Shown: positions 52,421 through 61,970 of the stretch, in pieces
How the letters are laid out: each line of letters begins with the position of its first letter
Numbering within the stretch: position 1 is the first letter of the stretch
NCBI RefSeq assembly: GCF_000730665.1
Contig: NZ_BBIV01000011.1
Location: forward strand, 110,911 to 174,910
Reading direction: 5' to 3'
DNA: 64,000 bases
Source of the DNA: Pseudomonas plecoglossicida NBRC 103162 = DSM 15088
Lineage (GTDB): Bacteria; Pseudomonadota; Gammaproteobacteria; Pseudomonadales; Pseudomonadaceae
Program-made: the position numbers and the translations under genes
The notes under the pieces: model-generated
The model's database searches: none
The model's input: the letters and a program-made list of their open reading frames with translations, nothing else
What the model was told of the DNA's origin: nothing

Positions 52421-53305
52421 TCAGCGGCGCTTGAGGTTCATTTTTTCCCGGCCTTCTGCCGGGCTGAGTACGCGACCACCCATGCGGGTGATGATCTCGG
52501 CCGCGCGCTCCACCAGTTGGCCGTTGCTGGCCAGCACGCCACGGTCCAGGTACAGGTTGTCTTCCAGCCCGACCCGCACGTTGCCGCCGAGCAGCACGGC
52601 CTGCGCGGCCATCGGCATCTGCATGCGGCCGATGCCGAAGCCGGCCCAGGTGACGTTGGCCGGCAGGTTGTCGACCATCGCCTTCATGGTGGTGGTGTCG
52701 GCCGGCGCGCCCCATGGGATGCCCAGGCACAGCTGGAACAGCGGGTCTTCGAGCAGGCCTTCCTTGATCATCTGCTTGGCGAACCACAGGTGGCCGGTGT
52801 CGAAGATTTCCAGCTCGGCCTTCACGCCCAGCTCGGTGATGCGCTTGGCGCCGGCGCGCAGTTGCGCAGGGGTAGAGACATAGATGGCGTTGCCATCGCC
52901 GAAGTTGAGGGTGCCGCAGTCCAGGGTGCAGATCTCCGGCAGCAGCGCCTCGACGTGGGCCAGGCGCTCCAGTGGGCCGATCAGGTCGGTGCCGGGGCCG
53001 AATTCCATGGGGTTTTCGCCAGGGCCGATCTCCAGGTCGCCGCCCATGCCGGCGGTGAGGTTGACGATGACGTCGACGTCGGCTTCGCGGATGCGTTCCA
53101 TGACCTCACGGTAGAGGTTCACGTCGCGGCTGAAGCGGCCGGTCTGCGGGTCGCGGACGTGGCAGTGGACCACGGTGGCGCCGGCCTTGGCGGCTTCGAC
53201 GGCGGATTCGGCGATCTGCTTGGGGGTGACAGGGACCAGGTGGCTCTTGGCGACCGTGTCGCCGGCGCCGGTGAGGGCGCAGGTGATGATGACGTCGTGG
53301 TTCAT
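52421..53305 (-). CDS. cdhC: CdhC, dehydrocarnitine cleavage enzyme (BKACE family)
   Basis: From the ATG at 53305 the protein is 294 residues, a beta-keto acid cleavage enzyme with zinc-binding VHCHVRD and later [13 protein letters not shown] and GLEDNLYL segments. It transfers the trimethylammonio-acetyl part of dehydrocarnitine to acetyl-CoA, giving betainyl-CoA and acetoacetate. The frame upstream to 53470 runs through a REP pair and is not coding. Confidence 0.92.
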   Translation of the reverse strand: MNHDVIITCALTGAGDTVAKSHLVPVTPKQIAESAVEAAKAGATVVHCHVRDPQTGRFSRDVNLYREVMERIREADVDVIVNLTAGMGGDLEIGPGENPMEFGPGTDLIGPLERLAHVEALLPEICTLDCGTLNFGDGNAIYVSTPAQLRAGAKRITELGVKAELEIFDTGHLWFAKQMIKEGLLEDPLFQLCLGIPWGAPADTTTMKAMVDNLPANVTWAGFGIGRMQMPMAAQAVLLGGNVRVGLEDNLYLDRGVLASNGQLVERAAEIITRMGGRVLSPAEGREKMNLKRR

Positions 53306-53330
53306 GGCGGTTCCTTGTGGTGTCTGTGGT

Positions 53331-53424
53331 GGCCTTATCGCCGGCAAGCCGGCTCCCACAGGGTTCGCGGTGAACCCTGGTGAGCGTTGTCCCTGTAGGA
53401 GCCGGCTTGCCGGCGATGAGGCCC
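53331..53424. repeat. Inverted REP pair between caiX and cdhC
   Basis: Two facing REP units lie in the 121-nt gap inside the carnitine operon. As in other transporter operons, this position can protect the binding-protein mRNA and lower downstream expression. Confidence 0.85.
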
Positions 53425-53426
53425 TG

Positions 53427-54371
53427 TCAGTTGGCGGTGAGCTTGAGGTTGTCGGCGGCAGGCTTGCCATCGAAGGTGGTCACACCTTCAAGCCAGCGGG
53501 CCTTGTCCTCGGGGTGGTCCTTGAGCCACTGGCGCGCCGACTCCAGGGCGTCCTTGTGGTCGAGCAGCGGCTGCATCATGCGGCTCTCGTCCTCGGCGCT
53601 GAAGTTCAGGTTGGCCAGCAGGCGATGGGCATTGGGGCAACGCTCGGCATAGTCCGGGGCGGTCACCGTCCATACCGTGGCACGGCCTTCGTCCGGGCCC
53701 AGGGCGTCCTGGCTCTCGCCCAGGTAGGCCATCTGGATGTTCACGTTCATCGGGTGCGGCGCCCAGCCGAAGAACACCACCGCTTCCTTGCGCCGCACGG
53801 CGCGGTCGACGGCGGCGAGCATGCCGGCTTCGCTGGACTCGACCAGCTGGAACTTGCCCAGGTCGAACTGGTTCTTGGTGATCATGGCCTTGATCTGGGT
53901 GTTGGCACCCGAGCCGGGCTCGATGCCGTAGATCTTGCCGCCCAGTTCCTTCTCGAACTTGTGGATGTCGGCAAAGGTCTTCAGGCCCTTGTCATACAGG
54001 TACTTCGGCACTGCCAGGGTCGCCCGGGCATCTTCCAGGCTCGGCTTGTCGAGCACCTTGACTTGCTGGGCATCGACGAAGGGGGTGATGGTCTGGGTCA
54101 TGATCGGGTTCCAGTAACCCAGGAACATGTCCAGGCGCTTGTCGCGAATACCGGCGAAGATGATCTGCTGCGAGGCACTGGTCTGCTTGGTCTGGTAGCC
54201 CAGGCCGTCGAGCAGCACCTGGGCCATGGCGCTGGTGGCGATGACGTCGGTCCAGTTGACCACGCCCAGGCGTACGTTCTTGCAGGCCGCAGGTTCTGCG
54301 GCGAAAAGCGGGGTAGCGACGATGCTGCTCAGGGCAAGGGACAACAGGCTGCGGCGGATCAAGCTGTGCAT
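53427..54371 (-). CDS. caiX: CaiX, carnitine-binding protein
   Basis: From the ATG at 54371 the precursor is 314 residues, with a signal peptide ([24 protein letters not shown]) and a ProX-type fold ([38 protein letters not shown]) parallel to CbcX. It delivers carnitine to the CbcWV permease. It is first in the operon with cdhC-cdhA-cdhB and divergent from cdhR. Confidence 0.92.
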   Translation of the reverse strand: MHSLIRRSLLSLALSSIVATPLFAAEPAACKNVRLGVVNWTDVIATSAMAQVLLDGLGYQTKQTSASQQIIFAGIRDKRLDMFLGYWNPIMTQTITPFVDAQQVKVLDKPSLEDARATLAVPKYLYDKGLKTFADIHKFEKELGGKIYGIEPGSGANTQIKAMITKNQFDLGKFQLVESSEAGMLAAVDRAVRRKEAVVFFGWAPHPMNVNIQMAYLGESQDALGPDEGRATVWTVTAPDYAERCPNAHRLLANLNFSAEDESRMMQPLLDHKDALESARQWLKDHPEDKARWLEGVTTFDGKPAADNLKLTAN

Positions 54372-54460
54372 GGTGGCTCTCCATCGGCAGTGCATTTTTT
54401 ATAGGGGCCGGCCTCTCTGGACCGTGTGAACACGCTACGCTGCTGCCAGGTTGAAAAATC

Positions 54461-54495
54461 GCACCCTGGCGACCAACAATTGCACGCAAGCGACC
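54461..54495. promoter_or_regulatory. Tandem 21-bp-period direct repeat, candidate CdhR operator
   Basis: GCACCCTGGCGACC (54461-54474) and GCACGCAAGCGACC (54482-54495) share GCAC-N-C and CGACC and are spaced exactly 21 bp. The pair lies between divergent caiX and cdhR, 22-56 nt before the cdhR ATG and 90-124 nt before caiX. The spacing fits an AraC-type dimer, most simply CdhR. Confidence 0.65.
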
Positions 54496-54516
54496 ACCTC
54501 CACTGTGGAGCACTCG

Positions 54517-55461
54517 ATGCCGGACACCATCCACTTTCTATTGCTGCCGGGCTTTTCCGCCATGGGTTTCATCAGTGCCCTAGAACCCCTGCGCGTCGCC
54601 AACCGTTTTCGCGGCCCGCTGTACCGCTGGCGCGTGCTCAGTCTGGACGGCGGTGCGGTGCAGGCGAGCAATGGCATGTCGGTGAATGCCGACGGCGCGC
54701 TGGCTCAGGAAGCGCCTGGGCACCTGCTGCTGGTGGTGGCCGGGTTCGATCCGCTGGCACACTTCGGCCCCGCGCTGCAGCAGGGCTTGCGCCGCTTCGA
54801 GCATGACGGGGCGATCCTCGGTGGTATCGATACCGGGGCGATGTTGCTGGCAGAGGCCGGCTTGCTCGACGGCTATCGGGCGACCTTGCACTGGGAGGCG
54901 CTGGATGCCTTCAAGGAGCGCTATCCGCGGCTGCAGGCGACCCAGGAGCTGTTCGAGATCGACCGTCGGCGCATCACCTGCGCCGGTGGTACCGCCTCGA
55001 TCGACCTGATGCTCGACCTGATCGCCCAGGCCCATGGCGGCGAGCTGGCGGTGCAGGTGTCGGAGCAGTTCGTGCTCGGGCGCATCCGCCCGCGCCAGGA
55101 CCACCAGCGCATGCAGATCGCCAGCCGCTATCGCATCAGCAACAAGAAACTGGTGAAGGTGATTGGCGAGATGGAGCGCAACATCGAGCAGCCGCTCAAT
55201 ACCCAGGTGCTGGCCGATGCGGTGCAGGTGACCCGACGGCAGCTGGAGCGGCTGTTTCGCTTGCACCTGGGCGACACGCCCAGTGGCTTTTATCTGCGCC
55301 TGCGGCTGGACAAGGGCCGACAGCTGTTGCGCCAGACCGACATGAGCGTGCTGGAGGTGGCGGTGGCGTGCGGGTTCGAGTCGGCTTCGTACTTCACCCG
55401 GTGTTACCGGGTGCGCTTCGAGCGCTGTCCGCGCGAGGACCGGTTGGCGCGGGCCGTTTGA
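54517..55461 (+). CDS. cdhR: CdhR, carnitine catabolism activator
   Basis: From the ATG at 54517 (ribosome binding site GGAG, 9 nt upstream) the protein is 314 residues. A DJ-1/PfpI-like domain (GFSAMGFISALEPL, GAMLLAEAGLLDG) is followed by an AraC helix-turn-helix region (VTRRQLERLFRLHLG, LEVAVACGFESASYFTRCYRVRF). It is a GlxA-family paralog of GbdR. Divergence from caiX fits CdhR, the carnitine-responsive activator. A TTG upstream (54451) would run the frame across the direct repeat and is less likely. Confidence 0.9.
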   Translation: MPDTIHFLLLPGFSAMGFISALEPLRVANRFRGPLYRWRVLSLDGGAVQASNGMSVNADGALAQEAPGHLLLVVAGFDPLAHFGPALQQGLRRFEHDGAILGGIDTGAMLLAEAGLLDGYRATLHWEALDAFKERYPRLQATQELFEIDRRRITCAGGTASIDLMLDLIAQAHGGELAVQVSEQFVLGRIRPRQDHQRMQIASRYRISNKKLVKVIGEMERNIEQPLNTQVLADAVQVTRRQLERLFRLHLGDTPSGFYLRLRLDKGRQLLRQTDMSVLEVAVACGFESASYFTRCYRVRFERCPREDRLARAV

Positions 55462-55495
55462 GGGTGGCCATGCGGACCTCATCGCCGGCGCAGAA

Positions 55496-55897
55496 TCACT
55501 GCTGACCGATGGTCTGCAGATATTCCGAGCGATCATCGCTACGCTGCGCCACGCAGGTATTCCAGGCTGCCTCGAAGGCCTTGCTGCCCGGTTTCTCGGC
55601 ATAGGTCTCGACCTTGCAGTCGGCATCGCGCAGCTGTGCCCAGAGCTTCTCGGCGGCGTCCACGCGCCCGGTCAGCGCCGTGGACTTGTCCGCTTCGTCG
55701 GCGTACTGGGCGCGAATGCGCTGGATCAGGTCGTCATAGGCCGACTTCAATTCACGCTCGGCAGTCTGCTTGTTGTAGGCCGCGCAGGCGTAGGTCTGCT
55801 GATCGGTCTCGACGTTGTCGCAAGGCGTGCTTTCTTCCTCGCCGGCGTGGGCCACGCCGACGACGGCCAGCAGTACCAGCCATGCCATTGATTTCAT
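55496..55897 (-). CDS. DUF1311/LprI-like periplasmic protein
   Basis: From the ATG at 55897 (ribosome binding site AAGGAG) the precursor is 133 residues with signal peptide MKSMAWLVLLAVVGVAHA. Cysteines at CDNVETDQQTYACAAYNKQ and later DADCK and NTCVAQ fit the DUF1311 (lysozyme inhibitor LprI-like) pattern with two disulfides. The role is unknown. It is convergent with cdhR. Confidence 0.8.
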   Translation of the reverse strand: MKSMAWLVLLAVVGVAHAGEEESTPCDNVETDQQTYACAAYNKQTAERELKSAYDDLIQRIRAQYADEADKSTALTGRVDAAEKLWAQLRDADCKVETYAEKPGSKAFEAAWNTCVAQRSDDRSEYLQTIGQQ

Positions 55898-56084
55898 CCG
55901 TTTTCTCCTTAACAGGCTGACGAATGGCTGGGATTCTCGCTCAGCCAATGGCAACACGGTAGCTTCCTGAAGAAAAGTTCATGTAAGTCGCTTATCGAGA
56001 CTGTCTCTCATCCCCAGGTCGCGGGCCAGACAGCCTGATGTCGCGCATTGACGCTTTCGGCAAACCCCCTGTCGTTTTTGCATC

Positions 56085-56097
56085 GGGGCGTATCCAG
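56085..56097 (+). promoter_or_regulatory. Single GbdR-like half-site upstream of the dipeptidase gene
   Basis: GGGGCGTATCCAG differs at one base from the repeat units in the cbcX-sdaA region (GGGTCGTATCCAG). It lies 77-89 nt before the dipeptidase ATG. No second copy at 21 bp was found, so support is moderate. Confidence 0.45.
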
Positions 56098-56173
56098 CCG
56101 CAGGCATATGCTGGCCCCAAAGCGCCGGCAGAAGGTTTGGCGCAGCCCAACTGAATAAAAAGGGGACAGCCTG

Positions 56174-57151
56174 ATGAGCCCAGCCGAACTTCACGCCGAC
56201 AGCATCGTCATCGACGGCCTGATCATTGCCAAATGGAACCGCGAACTGTTCGAGGACATGCGCAAGGGCGGGCTGACCGCGGCCAACTGCACGGTGTCGG
56301 TCTGGGAAGGGTTCAAGGCCACCGTCGACAACATCGCCGCCAGCCAGAAGCTGATCCGCGACAACAGCGACCTGGTGATGCCGGTGCGTACCACCGCCGA
56401 CATCCGCAAGGCCAAGGAACTGGGCAAGACCGGCATCCTCTTCGGCTTCCAGAACGCCCATGCGTTCGAAGACCAGATCGCCTACGTCGACGTGTTCAAG
56501 CAGCTGGGCGTGGGCATCGTGCAGATGTGCTACAACACCCAGAACCTGGTCGGCACCGGCTGCTACGAGCGTGACGGCGGCCTGTCGGGCTTCGGCCGCG
56601 AGATCGTCGCCGAGATGAACCGCGTGGGCATCATGTGCGACCTGTCCCACGTCGGCTCCAAGACCTCCGAAGAAGTCATCCTCGAGTCGAAGAAGCCGGT
56701 GTGCTACTCCCACTGCCTGCCATCGGGCCTGAAGGAACACCCGCGCAACAAGTCCGACGCAGAACTGAAGTTCATCGCCGACCACGGCGGCTTCGTCGGC
56801 GTGACCATGTTCGCGCCGTTCCTGGCCAAGGGCATCGACTCGACCATCGACGACTACGCCGAAGCCATCGAGTACACCATGAACATCGTCGGTGAAGACG
56901 CCATCGGTATCGGTACCGACTTCACCCAGGGCCACGGCCAGGACTTCTTCGAATACCTGACCCACGACAAGGGCTACGCCCGTCGCCTGACCAACTTCGG
57001 CAAGATCATCAACCCGCTGGGCATTCGCACCGTCGGCGAGTTCCCCAACCTCACCGAAACCCTGCTCAAGCGCGGCCACTCCGAACGTGTTGTGCGCAAG
57101 ATCATGGGCGAGAACTGGGTCAACGTCCTCAAGGACGTCTGGGGCGAGTAA
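56174..57151 (+). CDS. M19 renal-type dipeptidase in the dgc locus
   Basis: The 325-residue protein belongs to the membrane dipeptidase family, with FGFQNAHAF, NTQNLVGTGCYE, MCDLSHVG, CYSHCLPSG and IGTDFTQGH segments carrying the expected metal-binding His, Glu and Asp. In P. aeruginosa the equivalent gene precedes dgcA and is betaine-induced; its substrate is not known. AAGGGGA ribosome binding site. It is first gene of a + strand unit running to the ETF genes. Confidence 0.88.
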   Translation: MSPAELHADSIVIDGLIIAKWNRELFEDMRKGGLTAANCTVSVWEGFKATVDNIAASQKLIRDNSDLVMPVRTTADIRKAKELGKTGILFGFQNAHAFEDQIAYVDVFKQLGVGIVQMCYNTQNLVGTGCYERDGGLSGFGREIVAEMNRVGIMCDLSHVGSKTSEEVILESKKPVCYSHCLPSGLKEHPRNKSDAELKFIADHGGFVGVTMFAPFLAKGIDSTIDDYAEAIEYTMNIVGEDAIGIGTDFTQGHGQDFFEYLTHDKGYARRLTNFGKIINPLGIRTVGEFPNLTETLLKRGHSERVVRKIMGENWVNVLKDVWGE

Positions 57152-57228
57152 GCCGCTCTCCAAGCCTGATAGCCCCTGCCAGCAACGCCGGGGCCCCCAC
57201 ATGAAAATTTTTATGGAGTTGAGTTTCC

Positions 57229-57759
57229 ATGGCCAAGATCGCCCCGCAATTGCCAATCGAAGTCGACAGCGAGACCGGAGTCTGGACCAGCGATGCCCTG
57301 CCGATGCTGTACGTGCCGCGGCATTTCTTCGTCAACAATCACATCGGCATCGAGGAAGTGCTGGGCGCCGACGCCTACGCCGAGATCCTCTACAAGGCGG
57401 GCTACAAGTCGGCCTGGCACTGGTGTGAGAAAGAAGCCGAGTGCCACGGCCTGGAAGGCGTGGCGGTGTTCGAGCACTACATGAAGCGCCTGTCGCAACG
57501 TGGCTGGGGCCTGTTCGAGATCCAGGACATCGACCTCGACAAGGGCACTTGCAGCGTCAAGCTCAAGCATTCCGCGTTCGTGTACGTCTATGGCAAATGT
57601 GGCCGCAAGGTCGACTACATGTTCACCGGCTGGTTCGCCGGTGCCATGGACCAGATTCTCGCTGCCCGCGGCAGCAAGATCCGCACGGTGGCCGAACAGG
57701 TCTACGGCGGTTCGGAAGAAGGCCACGAAGATGGCCTGTTCGTTACAAAGCCGTTGTAA
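57229..57759 (+). CDS. DUF5943-type protein, dgc operon
   Basis: The 176-residue protein contains a V4R-like fold pattern (EILYKAGYKSAWHWCEKEAE, SAFVYVYGKCGRKVDYMFTGWFAGAMDQIL). It has no signal peptide. It is conserved between the dipeptidase and dgcA in pseudomonads, so a role in dimethylglycine metabolism or its sensing is likely but unproven. It starts 77 nt after the dipeptidase and ends 15 nt before dgcA. Confidence 0.82.
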   Translation: MAKIAPQLPIEVDSETGVWTSDALPMLYVPRHFFVNNHIGIEEVLGADAYAEILYKAGYKSAWHWCEKEAECHGLEGVAVFEHYMKRLSQRGWGLFEIQDIDLDKGTCSVKLKHSAFVYVYGKCGRKVDYMFTGWFAGAMDQILAARGSKIRTVAEQVYGGSEEGHEDGLFVTKPL

Positions 57760-57774
57760 GCCGGAGAGAGCGTC

Positions 57775-59835
57775 ATGGCATTCGAAGCAATGTTCCAGCC
57801 GATCCAGATCGGCAAACTGACCATCCGCAACCGCGTGCTCAGCACCGCGCACGCCGAGGTCTACGCCACTGACGGCGGCATGACTACCGACCGCTACGTG
57901 AAGTACTACGAAGAGAAAGCCAAGGGCGGCATCGGCCTGGCGATCTGCGGCGGCTCGTCGGTGGTGGCCATCGACAGCCCGCAGGAGTGGTGGTCGTCGG
58001 TCAACCTGTCGACCGACCGCATCATCCCGCACTTCCAGAACCTCGCCGACGCCATGCACAAGCATGGCGCCAAGATCATGATCCAGATTACCCACATGGG
58101 CCGTCGCTCGCGTTGGGACGGCTTCAACTGGCCGACCCTGATGTCGCCGTCGGGCATCCGTGAACCGGTGCACCGCGCTACCTGCAAGACCATCGAGGTG
58201 GAGGAGATCTGGCGCGTGATCGGCAACTACGCGCAAGCGGCGCGTCGTGCCAAGGACGGCGGTCTGGACGGCGTCGAGCTGTCGGCCGTGCACCAGCACA
58301 TGATCGACCAGTTCTGGAGCCCGCGGGTCAACAAGCGTACCGACGAATGGGGCGGCACCTTCGAAGGCCGCATGAAGTTCGGCATGGAAGTGTTGAAAGC
58401 CGTGCGCGCCGAGGTCGGCGACGACTTCTGCGTGGGCATGCGCATCTGCGGTGACGAATTCCACCCCGATGGCCTCAGCCACGAGGACATGAAGCAGATC
58501 GCCGCCTACTACGACGCCACCGGCATGATCGACTTCATCGGCGTGGTCGGCTCGGGTTGCGACACCCACAACACCCTGGCCAACGTCATCCCCAACATGA
58601 GCTACCCGCCGGAGCCGTTCCTGCACCTGGCGGCCGGTATCAAGGAAGTGGTCAAGGTCCCGGTGCTGCACGCGCAGAACATCAAGGACCCGAACCAGGC
58701 CACGCGCATCCTCGAAGGCGGCTACGTGGACATGGTCGGCATGACCCGTGCGCACATCGCCGACCCGCACCTGATCGCCAAGATCAAGATGGGCCAGGTC
58801 GACCAGATCAAGCAGTGCGTCGGTGCCAACTACTGCATCGACCGCCAGTACCAGGGCCTGGATGTGCTGTGCATCCAGAACGCCGCGACCTCCCGTGAAT
58901 ACATGGGTGTGCCGCACATCATCGAGAAGACCACCGGGGCCAGGCGCAAGGTGGTGGTGGTCGGTGCCGGCCCTGCCGGGATGGAGGCCGCTCGTGTGGC
59001 TGCAGAGCGCGGCCACGACGTGACCGTGTTCGAGAAGAAGGACCAGATCGGCGGGCAGATCACCATTGCCGCCAAGGCACCGCAGCGCGACCAGATCGCC
59101 GGCATCACCCGCTGGTACCAGCTGGAGTTCGCGCGCCTGAAGGTCGACCTGCGCCTGGGCACCGCCGCTGATGTCGCGACCATCCAGGACCTGCGCCCGG
59201 ACATCATCGTGCTGGCGGTGGGCGGGCATTCGTTCCTCGAGCAGAACGAGCACTGGGGCGCCGCCGAAGGGCTGGTGGTCAGCAGCTGGGACGTGCTCGA
59301 CGGCAAGGTCGCGCCGGGCAAGAACGTGCTGGTGTACGACACCATCTGCGAGTTCACCGGCATGTCCGTGGCCGACTTCATTGCCGACAAGGGCAGCCAG
59401 GTCGAGATCGTCACCGACGACATCAAGCCCGGTGTGGCCATGGGTGGTACCACCTTCCCGACCTACTACCGCAGCATGTACCCCAAAGAAGTGATCATGA
59501 CCGGCGACATGATGCTGGAGAAGGTCTACCGCGAGGGCGACAAGCTGGTGGCGGTGCTCGAGAACGAGTACACCGGCGCCAAGGAAGAACGCGTGGTAGA
59601 CCAGGTGGTGGTGGAGAACGGCGTGCGTCCTGACGAGCAGCTGTACTACGCGCTGAAGGACGGTTCGCGCAACAAGGGCCAGATCGACGTGGAGGCGCTG
59701 TTCGCCATCAAGCCGCAGCCGATCCTCAGCCAGCCGGGCGAGGGCTACCTGCTGTACCGCATCGGCGACTGCGTGGCCCAGCGCAACGTGCATGCGGCGA
59801 TCTACGACGCCTTGCGCCTGTGCAAGGACTTCTGA
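57775..59835 (+). CDS. dgcA: DgcA, dimethylglycine demethylase flavoprotein subunit
   Basis: The 686-residue protein is an Old Yellow Enzyme/trimethylamine dehydrogenase-type oxidoreductase. It has an FMN barrel (about 1-340), a cysteine cluster segment and a C-terminal FAD/NAD domain (VVVVGAGPAGMEAARVAAERGH). With DgcB it demethylates dimethylglycine to sarcosine. The cluster reads C-x5-C-x11-C, where trimethylamine dehydrogenase has C-x2-C-x2-C-x12-C, so the second Cys is Ala here. It has a GGAGAG ribosome binding site. Confidence 0.93.
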   Translation: MAFEAMFQPIQIGKLTIRNRVLSTAHAEVYATDGGMTTDRYVKYYEEKAKGGIGLAICGGSSVVAIDSPQEWWSSVNLSTDRIIPHFQNLADAMHKHGAKIMIQITHMGRRSRWDGFNWPTLMSPSGIREPVHRATCKTIEVEEIWRVIGNYAQAARRAKDGGLDGVELSAVHQHMIDQFWSPRVNKRTDEWGGTFEGRMKFGMEVLKAVRAEVGDDFCVGMRICGDEFHPDGLSHEDMKQIAAYYDATGMIDFIGVVGSGCDTHNTLANVIPNMSYPPEPFLHLAAGIKEVVKVPVLHAQNIKDPNQATRILEGGYVDMVGMTRAHIADPHLIAKIKMGQVDQIKQCVGANYCIDRQYQGLDVLCIQNAATSREYMGVPHIIEKTTGARRKVVVVGAGPAGMEAARVAAERGHDVTVFEKKDQIGGQITIAAKAPQRDQIAGITRWYQLEFARLKVDLRLGTAADVATIQDLRPDIIVLAVGGHSFLEQNEHWGAAEGLVVSSWDVLDGKVAPGKNVLVYDTICEFTGMSVADFIADKGSQVEIVTDDIKPGVAMGGTTFPTYYRSMYPKEVIMTGDMMLEKVYREGDKLVAVLENEYTGAKEERVVDQVVVENGVRPDEQLYYALKDGSRNKGQIDVEALFAIKPQPILSQPGEGYLLYRIGDCVAQRNVHAAIYDALRLCKDF

Positions 59836-59865
59836 TCGCACCGCCTCTGTAGAGGCGGGACTGGC

Positions 59866-59964
59866 CCCCCTGTAGGAGCGAGCATAGCTCGCGATGGCGT
59901 CAGCCTTGGCAACCGGGTTGTCTGATCGGGCGCTATCGCGAGCGCTGCTCGCTCCTACAGGGGT
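59866..59964. repeat. Inverted REP pair of a second class between dgcA and dgcB
   Basis: The units carry the core CCTGTAGGAGCGAGC and face each other across about 40 nt. They differ from the ATCGCCGGC class and resemble the pair near 29996-30056. They fill most of the 182-bp gap inside the operon. Confidence 0.82.
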
Positions 59965-60017
59965 CCGCGCTGCCCTAGAGAGCGGCGCAAGAATCCAGCT
60001 GTTTGTGGGAGCCTCCC

Positions 60018-61970
60018 ATGTTGAACACCCTTCTACCCATCCTGCTGTTCGCTGCCCTTGGCCTGGCGGTGCTCGGCGCTCTGCGCCGGGTGCGCATGTG
60101 GCGGCGTGGCCGCGCCTCCAAGGTCGACCTGATCGGCGGCCTGCTGGCCATGCCGCGGCGCTACCTGGTGGACCTGCACCACGTGGTCGAGCGCGACAAG
60201 TACATGTCCAAGACCCACGTGGCCACCGCGGGCGGCTTCGTGCTGTCGGCCGTGCTGGCGATCCTGGTGCACGGCTTCGGCCTGCAGAGCAAGCTCCTCG
60301 GCTATGCCTTGCTGGTGGCCACGGTCATCATGTTCGCGGGCGCCATCTTCGTCTTCAAACGGCGCCTGAACCCGCCTTCGCGCTTGTCCAAGGGCCCGTG
60401 GATGCGCCTGCCGAAAAGCCTGCTGGCGTTCTCCGCGAGCTTCTTCATCGCCACCTTGCCGGTCGCCGGCATCCTGCCGGCCAACACCGGTGGCTGGGTG
60501 ATGGTCGCGGTGCTGGGCCTGGGCGTGCTGTGGGGCGTGTCGGAGCTGTTCTTCGGCATGACCTGGGGTGGCCCGATGAAGCACGCCTTCGCCGGCGCCC
60601 TGCACCTGGCCTGGCACCGCCGCGCCGAACGCTTCGGCGGCGGCCGCTCCACCGGCCTCAAACCGCTGGACCTGGAAGACCCGAACGCACCGCTGGGCGT
60701 GGAAAAGCCGGTGGATTTCACCTGGAACCAGCTGCTCGGCTTCGACGCCTGCGTGCAGTGCGGCAAATGCGAGGCCATGTGCCCGGCGTTCGCGGCCGGC
60801 CAGCCGTTGAACCCGAAAAAGCTCATCCAGGACATGGTCATCGGCCTGGCCGGCGGTACTGACGCGCAGTTCGCCGGCAGCCCTTACCCTGGCAAGCCGA
60901 TCGGCGAACATGGCGGCAACCCGCACCAGCCGATCGTCAACGGCCTGGTCGACGCCGAAACGCTGTGGTCGTGCACCACCTGCCGCGCCTGCGTCGAGGA
61001 GTGCCCGATGATGATCGAACACGTCGATGCCATCGTCGACATGCGCCGTCACCTCACCCTGGAAAAAGGCGCGACCCCGAACAAGGGCGCCGAGGTGCTG
61101 GACAACCTGATCGCCACCGACAACCCGGGCGGCTTTGCCCCAGGCGGGCGGATGAACTGGGCGGCGGACCTGAACCTGAAGCTGCTCTCGGAGGTGCAAA
61201 CCACCGAGGTGCTGTTCTGGGTCGGCGACGGCGCCTTCGACATGCGCAACCAGCGCACCCTGCGGTCGTTCGTGAAGGTGCTCAAGGCCTCCGGCGTCGA
61301 CTTCGCCGTGCTCGGCCTGGAAGAGCGCGACAGCGGCGACGTGGCCCGTCGCCTGGGTGATGAAGCGACCTTCCAGCAACTGGCCAAGCGCAACATCCAG
61401 ACCCTGGCCAAGTACCAGTTCCAGCGCATCGTCACCTGCGACCCGCACAGCTTCCATGTGCTGAAGAACGAGTACGGCGCGCTGGGCGGCGAGTACCAGG
61501 TGCAGCACCACAGCACCTACATCGCCGAGCTGATCGCGGCGAAGAAACTCAACCTTGGCCAGCACAAGGGCGGCAGCGTCACCTACCACGACCCGTGCTA
61601 CCTGGGCCGTTACAACGGTGAGTACGAAGCGCCCCGTGAAGTGCTCAAGGCGCTCGGCATCGAAGTGCGCGAGATGGAGCGTTCGGGCTTCCGCTCGCGT
61701 TGCTGCGGCGGTGGTGGCGGTGCGCCGATCACCGACATCCCGGGCAAGCAGCGTATTCCCGACATGCGCATGGACGACATCCGCGAAACGCAAGCCGAGC
61801 TGGTGGCCGTGGGCTGCCCGCAGTGCACCGCGATGCTCGAAGGTGTGGTCGAACCACGCCCACAGATCAAGGACCTCGCCGAGCTGGTAGCCGATGTGCT
61901 GATCGAAGAGGACACTCCGTCGGCCCCAAAGTCGCCAACGGTCAAACGTGAACCTGCGGAGGTGCACTGA
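60018..61970 (+). CDS. dgcB: DgcB, Fe-S electron-transfer subunit of dimethylglycine demethylation
   Basis: From the ATG at 60018 the protein is 650 residues. It has about four N-terminal membrane helices, two 4Fe-4S sites (CVQCGKCEAMCP and CTTCRACVEECP) and C-terminal CCG-type motifs (DPCYLGRYNG, SRCCGGGGGAP). It resembles GlpC/HdrD-type quinone-linked proteins, so it likely passes electrons from DgcA or ETF to the quinone pool. Its stop overlaps the next ATG by 1 nt (TGATG). The TTG at 60003 is not needed. Confidence 0.93.
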   Translation: MLNTLLPILLFAALGLAVLGALRRVRMWRRGRASKVDLIGGLLAMPRRYLVDLHHVVERDKYMSKTHVATAGGFVLSAVLAILVHGFGLQSKLLGYALLVATVIMFAGAIFVFKRRLNPPSRLSKGPWMRLPKSLLAFSASFFIATLPVAGILPANTGGWVMVAVLGLGVLWGVSELFFGMTWGGPMKHAFAGALHLAWHRRAERFGGGRSTGLKPLDLEDPNAPLGVEKPVDFTWNQLLGFDACVQCGKCEAMCPAFAAGQPLNPKKLIQDMVIGLAGGTDAQFAGSPYPGKPIGEHGGNPHQPIVNGLVDAETLWSCTTCRACVEECPMMIEHVDAIVDMRRHLTLEKGATPNKGAEVLDNLIATDNPGGFAPGGRMNWAADLNLKLLSEVQTTEVLFWVGDGAFDMRNQRTLRSFVKVLKASGVDFAVLGLEERDSGDVARRLGDEATFQQLAKRNIQTLAKYQFQRIVTCDPHSFHVLKNEYGALGGEYQVQHHSTYIAELIAAKKLNLGQHKGGSVTYHDPCYLGRYNGEYEAPREVLKALGIEVREMERSGFRSRCCGGGGGAPITDIPGKQRIPDMRMDDIRETQAELVAVGCPQCTAMLEGVVEPRPQIKDLAELVADVLIEEDTPSAPKSPTVKREPAEVH

